From assembly GCA_937919925.1 (NCBI GenBank), contig CALFOT010000010.1:1-64000 (forward strand): a DNA stretch of 64,000 nt. Direction: 5' to 3'. Source of the stretch: an uncultured bacterium (GTDB taxonomy: Bacteria > Planctomycetota > UBA1135). The notes under the pieces were generated by a model, which saw nothing but the letters and a program-made list of their open reading frames with translations, was not told the origin of the DNA and did not search any database. The position numbers and the translations under genes are program-made. Of this stretch, positions 59,314 to 64,000 are shown piece by piece. Positions within the stretch are counted from its first letter, which is position 1; every line of letters begins with the position of its first letter.

Positions 59314-60025
59314 CGTTACCGGCCCTGGCTACCCATAAATCTAGTGCTTCTAACACCAAGTTGTCACGCAGCTGCCAAGTGGGAAGCAATGTTTGCAAGC
59401 GCGCTGCATCGCCACCACTCAAAAAACGTAAGGCGGTACAGCCAAGCTGTTGTTCGAAGCGTTGCGCTAGCGCAGAAATGGATGCTGCCAGAGCAAGACT
59501 TGTGCCAGCAAATACAGCGCTCGCGGTAGTTTGCGGAATGATTGGTGTGCCAGCCACTGGCGCTGCGAGGTGTGGACATGCATGTTGCAAAGCTTGCTCC
59601 TGCACCGCCAAGCCAGCGCCAATCGCGCCGCCATGAAAACAGCCGTGAGCATCGACGATATCGAGAGTAAAAGCCGTGCCGCAATCAGCGCTCACAACTG
59701 CGCTGTGGTTTTGCTCGAAGAGCAACCACGCAGCCAGCAGGCGATCGATGCCGGTACCATGCGCAAGAGACGGCATAGGTAGATTCGCAGCGGTGATTTG
59801 CTGAATGGAAAACCCCTGCCAAACACTGGTCGTTAAAATTTCATCCGCCAGCGGCGCAGTACTCGCAAGCACGATATGTGTTGGTGCGTGGCGCTCCACA
59901 TAGCTGCGTAATTCCTGGCGGGCTTGTGGCTCGCGCCACGCGAAGCTCACGATTGGAGCGCCACCAAGAAGGCACACCTTGACTCTGCTGTTGCCAACAT
60001 CAGCCAGCAAGACAGAAGCTGCCAC
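59306..60025 (-). CDS. coaX: Type III pantothenate kinase CoaX
   Basis: First step of coenzyme A synthesis from pantothenate, insensitive to CoA in studied cases. A 239-residue ASKHA-fold kinase: phosphate loop LLADVGNSRVKV, GTGIDRLLAAWLLFE, the ADCGTAFTLDIVDAHG block and GGAIGAGLAVQEQAL. Length is slightly short of the usual ~255. GTG start, 4 bases after the GspC-like gene. Confidence 0.94.
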   Translation of the reverse strand: MAASVLLADVGNSRVKVCLLGGAPIVSFAWREPQARQELRSYVERHAPTHIVLASTAPLADEILTTSVWQGFSIQQITAANLPMPSLAHGTGIDRLLAAWLLFEQNHSAVVSADCGTAFTLDIVDAHGCFHGGAIGAGLAVQEQALQHACPHLAAPVAGTPIIPQTTASAVFAGTSLALAASISALAQRFEQQLGCTALRFLSGGDAARLQTLLPTWQLRDNLVLEALDLWVARAGNGA

Positions 60026-60029
60026 GGCT

Positions 60030-61001
60030 TTACTTGGGCAGGCGGAAGGTCAAAGTTCGCACACCACCGAGGCGTTCAATGCGCACCTTCAGAATATCGG
60101 TATCCAACTTTTGCATGGCTGCAAAAAGCTGATCACGATCGGTAGCAGGCTGCCCATTGACATCCAAAATGATGTCTTCGGCACGCAGGCCAAGACGCTC
60201 AAAAATGGAGTTTGCTGGAACGCTGCGGATGGTGATGCCATCCACCTCATTGGACATTGGGTGGCGATGAATCTTATGCGGCAACGAGCTGAGAATCTGC
60301 TCCTGAGACATCGACTCCAGCATGGCAACATCCTCTTTGCCAACGGCATAGGTGTAGGGTTCGGTCTCGCGCGTGATGCTAGGAGAAACGAAAACAGCAC
60401 CCTCGCCGCCAGGATTTGGCCCCCCATGCTCCCCATCCCCCAAAAATACCTGGCTGGAATCGACTTCATAGGTCAGGGAGTAAACCTGGAAGACCTCGCC
60501 ACTTTCCACCACTTCAATTTCCACCCATCCCGGCTGCACCGATTTGAGGCGCAGTTTCAAGCCAGCCTTGCTCGGCAGCTCAAATATTTCGCCCACCACG
60601 CGAAAATCGCCAATGAGTTGATCGCCGTTGGCTTGCTCGGCGCGCCCCTGAATCCACGCTGCAGTGGGCGATTGAATCAGCGGTACATCAACATCTTCCG
60701 CAGAGAAAACGGCCTTCGGCAGAGTCGTGGTTGGCCCTTCCAGGACCGGAGGCGGAGCCACATAGCCGGTAATATTGAGATCCTGAAGCACCTTATATTC
60801 CGCGTAGCTGAGCAAATGAGGCCCGAGCGGCACACTATCGGTGTTGCCAAATCCAGCCTGCAGCGCCTTCAAATCAAGACGCTGGGTAATTTCTTCGCGG
60901 TGCTTCACAAAATCGTAAAACTTCCAAGCAAAGCCCGAAAGCGTAGCGACGCCTGCAATGACCAGCGCAAATCGGAGCAATTTCTCGTTCACAAATAGCA
61001 T
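60030..61001 (-). CDS. GspC-like membrane protein with a C-terminal PDZ domain
   Basis: A 323-residue protein. One N-terminal membrane helix (LLRFALVIAGVATLSGF), then a periplasmic region with ADQLIGDFRVVGEIFELPSKAGL-like beta segments and a PDZ domain at about 250-323: VDGITIRSVPANSIFERLGLRAEDIILDVNG and LDTDILKVRIERLGGVRTLTF. This is the layout of GspC, which links the inner membrane to the secretin in type II secretion, though GspC homology over the middle region is weak. It is isolated from other secretion genes and lies in the obg operon. Confidence 0.8.
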   Translation of the reverse strand: MLFVNEKLLRFALVIAGVATLSGFAWKFYDFVKHREEITQRLDLKALQAGFGNTDSVPLGPHLLSYAEYKVLQDLNITGYVAPPPVLEGPTTTLPKAVFSAEDVDVPLIQSPTAAWIQGRAEQANGDQLIGDFRVVGEIFELPSKAGLKLRLKSVQPGWVEIEVVESGEVFQVYSLTYEVDSSQVFLGDGEHGGPNPGGEGAVFVSPSITRETEPYTYAVGKEDVAMLESMSQEQILSSLPHKIHRHPMSNEVDGITIRSVPANSIFERLGLRAEDIILDVNGQPATDRDQLFAAMQKLDTDILKVRIERLGGVRTLTFRLPK

Positions 61002-61033
61002 CTTAACGGTGTTCCCAGCAGATTGCGACGCGC

Positions 61034-62062
61034 CTAGACCAAGCCTTCTTCCAAATTCGCAGCCAGTGTCTGTAAGCCTTTCAGCATAGCCTCCAAACCA
61101 GCGCCGCTGGCGGCGGAAATCATCCGCGCTGGAAGTTGGATGGCAGCGAAGAATTCCTCGGCTTTGAGCCGCGATTCATCATCTTCAACCTTGGTGGCCA
61201 CCACCAACGTTGGGCGTGCCATAAGTGCCTCGCTATAGCCGGCCAGCTCCGCGCGAATCACCCGGTAAGCTTCCAACGGCTCTTCAAGCGCCATCGAGGA
61301 ACAATCCACCAAATGCAGCAGCAAGCGCGTGCGCTCGACGTGGCGCAAAAATTGAATACCGAGTCCCTTGCCTTCGTGGGCGCCTTCAATCAACCCGGGG
61401 ATATCGGCAATGACTAAGTGGCGGTCGCCGTCGCCCAAATCCAGGATGCCTAACGACGGATTCAGGGTCGTGAATGGATAATCAGCAACGCGCGGACGGG
61501 CGGCCGTCACGCGGCGCATAAAAGTGCTCTTGCCAGCATTTGGCAAGCCGAGCAGGCCGACGTCCGCAACCAGCTTGAGCTCCAAGCGGAGTTTACGAAC
61601 CTCTCCCTCCATCCCCTTTTCGGTGCGTACCGGCGCTTGGTTGACGGAGGTTGCAAAACGCGCGTTACCGCGACCAGGCTTGCCCCCAGCAGCAACCACC
61701 ACGCAAGCTCCCTCGGTAGTTAAGTCTGCGAGTAGGTTGCCGCGCTCGAAATCGTAAATCAAGGTGCCCACCGGAACCACGACGGTGACACTCTCGCCGC
61801 TGCGTCCGCTGCGGTTATTGCTGCCCCCGGGCTGACCATCGCTGGCACGCGCGTGAAAGTTACGCGATACCCGATAGAGGGAGTTCTCCTGCACACTTGC
61901 CAGCAGCGTGACATCGCCACCACGGCCACCATCACCACCATCCGGGCCACCTAAGTTGATGTACTTCTCACGGTGGAACGAGCGACAGCCGCTGCCGCCA
62001 TCACCTGCGTGAGCAATCATTACCGCTTCATCGCGGAACATGGTTTCGATTTTCTGTCCCAT
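61034..62062 (-). CDS. obg: GTPase Obg (CgtA)
   Basis: A ribosome-assembly and stress GTPase. The N-terminal glycine-rich Obg fold has MIAHAGDGGSGCRSFHREKYINLGG split over GGPDGGDGGRGGDV; the G domain has VGLLGLPNAGKSTFM, ADIPGLIEGAHEGKGLG and LVDCSS. The total is 342 residues; the variable C-terminal domain is short. An ATG at 62041 (MFRDEA) is another possible start, but the ATG at 62062 has GAGAG at the right distance. Follows rplU-rpmA in the classic order. Confidence 0.96.
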   Translation of the reverse strand: MGQKIETMFRDEAVMIAHAGDGGSGCRSFHREKYINLGGPDGGDGGRGGDVTLLASVQENSLYRVSRNFHARASDGQPGGSNNRSGRSGESVTVVVPVGTLIYDFERGNLLADLTTEGACVVVAAGGKPGRGNARFATSVNQAPVRTEKGMEGEVRKLRLELKLVADVGLLGLPNAGKSTFMRRVTAARPRVADYPFTTLNPSLGILDLGDGDRHLVIADIPGLIEGAHEGKGLGIQFLRHVERTRLLLHLVDCSSMALEEPLEAYRVIRAELAGYSEALMARPTLVVATKVEDDESRLKAEEFFAAIQLPARMISAASGAGLEAMLKGLQTLAANLEEGLV

Positions 62063-62077
62063 CCGTGGTCTCTCATG

Positions 62078-62112
62078 GAAAAAGCCTGGAAGTCTTTGGG
62101 GACTCCCAGGCT
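62078..62112 (-). terminator. Terminator or attenuator between rpmA and obg
   Basis: On the minus strand AGCCTGG-g-AGTC, loop of six, GACT-t-CCAGGCT is followed by a T run (complement of 62079-62083). A GC-rich hairpin (GCCGCG/CGCGGC, 62117-62140) lies just upstream. It probably reduces transcription from the ribosomal protein genes into obg. Confidence 0.75.
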
Positions 62113-62148
62113 CCTGGCCGCGCCACTTTCGGCGCGCGGCAAAAAAGC

Positions 62149-62397
62149 TTATCCCTCAAGAGGAATAATGCGCACCCGGCGGCGGGTTTGAAACTCCACC
62201 GTTCCCTCCCAAAGAGCAAACAGGGTGTAATCCGTACCCATGCCGACGCCGCGCCCAGGGTGATGCTTGGTACCACACTGGCGAATCAAAATCTCACCGG
62301 ATTTGACCTTCTGGCCACCGTAACGCTTAATGCCCCGCATTTGCGGGTTGGACGATCGACCGTTTTTGGTCGAGCCACCACCTTTCTTATGTGCCAT
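62149..62397 (-). CDS. rpmA: 50S ribosomal protein bL27
   Basis: An 82-residue ribosomal protein near the peptidyl transferase centre. [16 protein letters not shown] and the [25 protein letters not shown] block are typical of bL27. No cleavable N-terminal extension is present, unlike in Firmicutes. Confidence 0.97.
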   Translation of the reverse strand: MAHKKGGGSTKNGRSSNPQMRGIKRYGGQKVKSGEILIRQCGTKHHPGRGVGMGTDYTLFALWEGTVEFQTRRRVRIIPLEG

Positions 62398-62427
62398 AGT
62401 TCTGGTTTCGCTAGGTTAGGGAAGCGC

Positions 62428-62775
62428 TTAAATGCGGATTTCCTTGACGCGGATGTGGGTGTATTTTTGCCGGTGGCCAACGCTGGAGCGACTGCTCTTG
62501 CGGCGACGGAATTTCGCTACAGTGATTTTCTTATCAAGAACTTCACCCAGGATTTCGGCGACTACAGAGGCGCCATCGACAATTGGGGTTCCGACTTCAA
62601 TCGAACCATCTTCCTTTTTGAGGAGTTGGACTTGATCAAAGACGAGTTCACTGCCGGGCTCAGCGGTGGACATGCGGTCAATCCACAGGTCTTCACCGGG
62701 TGTGAGGGTCAGGCAGCGTGAGCGGTCGCGGACGATTGCGTACAAGGTAGTTTTCCCATACAAAAGGCTGGACAT
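62428..62775 (-). CDS. rplU: 50S ribosomal protein bL21
   Basis: About 115 residues from the ATG at 62775, one base after the RNase E/G stop. Core features: LYAIVRDRS near the start, VFDQVQLLKKEDGSIEVGTPIVDGA, VVAEILGEVLDKKITVAKFRRRKSSRSSVGHRQKYTHIRV. A TTG at 62745 would give MYAIVRDRS and the more usual ~105-residue length; the family start YAI favours it, coupling to the upstream gene favours the ATG. Confidence 0.95.
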   Translation of the reverse strand: MSSLLYGKTTLYAIVRDRSRCLTLTPGEDLWIDRMSTAEPGSELVFDQVQLLKKEDGSIEVGTPIVDGASVVAEILGEVLDKKITVAKFRRRKSSRSSVGHRQKYTHIRVKEIRI

Positions 62776-62776
62776 T

Positions 62777-64000
62777 CTAGCGGTCGTCGGCGACCTCGGC
62801 AAGAGCTGTCACGGTTTCCAGGACAGATTCTCCAGATGGAACCTGCAAATCTTCCACAAATTCCACTTTATGGGGCAGAGCCAACAAGGCTATCTGGTGG
62901 CGGCGCAGCTGCTGGATGACGCCAACTTGAGCTCTCACGCGGACCTGCCAAGCCCCGCTTAACCCGCGTAGACGGCGTAGAGTGCGTAATGCTCCGGCTC
63001 CATGGTGGGCATGGCTGCCGCTGCCACCACAATCGCGGCACATGGCTTCGGTGGCGCGGGCGGGCCCGGTACCGAGTCGGCGGCGAGTAAAAGAAAAGAG
63101 CCCAAAGTTGCCAATGCTGCCCGTTTTCATGCGTGCGCGATCACTCTGCAAACACTCGCGCAGCGCATCTTCCACTTGACGGCGGTTTCCAGCTTCGCGC
63201 ATGTCGATAAAATCAATCACGATAATGCCGCCTAAATCGCGCAGTCGGACCTGTTTGGCGATCTCTAGGGTGGCCAATAAGTTGGTTGCCAGCGCCGTTT
63301 CCTCGAGGGTACTCCCTTCCACCCGACCACTGTTGACATCAATCGCGGTGAGGGCTTCGGTGGGGTGAATGACAATAGATGCCCCCAAGCCAATCGGCAC
63401 GCGGCTGCGGAACAAACGCTGGTAGCTAGTTTCTAAGCCAAGTTTCTCGAAGAGTGGCAAATCCTCGGCATAGAAACGCTGCTCCACGCGTTCCGTAGCG
63501 GCTTTGCTCTCTAAAAAAGAACCGATGGCGACATTCATAGCGGAGTCATCGCAGTAAATCACTTCCACACCCGCGTGGAAGAGTTCGCGAATGGCGCGCA
63601 TCACGATAGATTCTTCTTCTACTAACAAAGCCGGAGCCACCGACGCTTTTGCCCCCGCCTTCAGCTTGTCAATGCGCTTTTGGATGCGGTTCAAATCGGC
63701 TTGCAAGACCCGTTTGGGTTCATCCGCCGAAGCCGTGCGTGCGATCACGGGCATATCCACACCCGCGCCCAGTTCCTGCAACAGAGTGCGCAGGCGTTCG
63801 CGTTCTTCGGTACTTTCAATCCGGCGACTGATGCCAATACGACCCAAAGATGGCATCCATACCAAACCAAAACCAGCTAAGGAGATGATGGTGGATAAAG
63901 TCGAACCTTTGCCGCGCACCGGATCGCGTACCACTTGTACGATCACGCGTTGGCCAACCTGCAAGAGATCAGAAATGCGGGCATGGAAATCAGAAACTAC
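62777..64000 (-). CDS. Ribonuclease E/G family protein, partial at the 5' end
   Basis: The reading frame is open to the right edge, so the N-terminus and part of the S1 domain (FHARISDLLQVGQRVIVQVV) are missing. Seen are the catalytic block ALTAIDVNSGRVEGS, LGGIIVIDFIDMRE with the second metal-binding aspartate, and the zinc-link MCRDCGGSG (CxxC). The endonuclease processes rRNA and mRNA. The short C-terminus after the zinc link is like RNase G, with no long RNase E-type scaffold. The order of this gene, rplU, rpmA and obg is common in bacteria. Confidence 0.94.
   Translation of the reverse strand, partial: VVSDFHARISDLLQVGQRVIVQVVRDPVRGKGSTLSTIISLAGFGLVWMPSLGRIGISRRIESTEERERLRTLLQELGAGVDMPVIARTASADEPKRVLQADLNRIQKRIDKLKAGAKASVAPALLVEEESIVMRAIRELFHAGVEVIYCDDSAMNVAIGSFLESKAATERVEQRFYAEDLPLFEKLGLETSYQRLFRSRVPIGLGASIVIHPTEALTAIDVNSGRVEGSTLEETALATNLLATLEIAKQVRLRDLGGIIVIDFIDMREAGNRRQVEDALRECLQSDRARMKTGSIGNFGLFSFTRRRLGTGPARATEAMCRDCGGSGSHAHHGAGALRTLRRLRGLSGAWQVRVRAQVGVIQQLRRHQIALLALPHKVEFVEDLQVPSGESVLETVTALAEVADDR

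Noticed and set aside
59979-60998. Plus-strand reading frame of 339 codons
   Set aside because: Fully antisense to the GspC-like PDZ gene, which has clear domain features; no motifs on the plus strand.
1-64000. tRNA, rRNA, integrases, transposases and prophage genes
   Set aside because: I looked for cloverleaf-like segments, IS termini and recombinase motifs and found none I could support; a covariance-model scan would settle small RNAs.

Overview
The window reads as a bacterial chromosome from the PVC superphylum, most likely a planctomycete. The best marker is the gene at 4646-4927. Its first ~55 residues match, from memory, the short basic protein family found in Planctomycetes, Verrucomicrobia and Chlamydiae. 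Other fitting traits are the many lipoproteins, the Ig-like and glycine-rich giant surface proteins, and Gram-negative outer-membrane components (secretins, OmpA, ExbB/ExbD). The genus cannot be told from the sequence alone. I saw no phage, insertion sequence, CRISPR array, rRNA or tRNA gene. The window is densely coding, with frequent ATGA, GTGA and TGATG overlaps.

Layout. (1) 1-5500, minus strand: the start of a division/cell-wall cluster (mraZ, rsmH) and an operon running from a sigma70-like promoter at 5472-5500 through a membrane protein, the small basic protein, queE, der, a lipoprotein and a CxxC protein to a terminator at 1411-1437. (2) 5540-18145, plus strand: a type 4 uracil-DNA glycosylase gene, then an unusual island of secretin lipoprotein, two TPR proteins, ExbB, two ExbD proteins and a second secretin lipoprotein, punctuated by three strong intrinsic terminators. 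(3) 18255-25647: a peptide/nickel-type ABC transporter split over two divergent operons (dppABC on plus; fused DppD-DppF ATPase, a HAD hydrolase and a membrane protein with an ExbD-like tail on minus). (4) 25655-36521: housekeeping and surface genes (ridA, coaD, comEC, yifB/comM, a GT-C-like membrane protein, an alkaline-phosphatase-fold lipoprotein, proline dehydrogenase, an NrnA-like phosphoesterase, an amidohydrolase).

(5) 36518-56659: four giant lipoproteins of 1035-1192 residues and one small Ig-like lipoprotein, interleaved with a HEAT-like lipoprotein, tatD, a lone prepilin, an EF-G-like GTPase, an OmpA-type lipoprotein and a prepilin peptidase. (6) 56869-64000, minus strand: RNase E/G (partial), rplU, rpmA, obg, a GspC-like PDZ protein, coaX, a degenerate MnmE-like GTPase, and an aspartate carbamoyltransferase with a PyrI-type zinc domain.

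How it may fit together (inference): the window holds scattered parts of type II secretion/type IV pilus machinery (GspC-like protein, prepilin peptidase, one prepilin, two secretins) but no GspE-type ATPase or GspF. The secretins instead sit with an ExbB/ExbD proton-driven motor and periplasmic TPR proteins. A proton-motive-force-driven secretin machine is the most interesting candidate for an undescribed system here. The giant surface lipoproteins are possible but untested clients.
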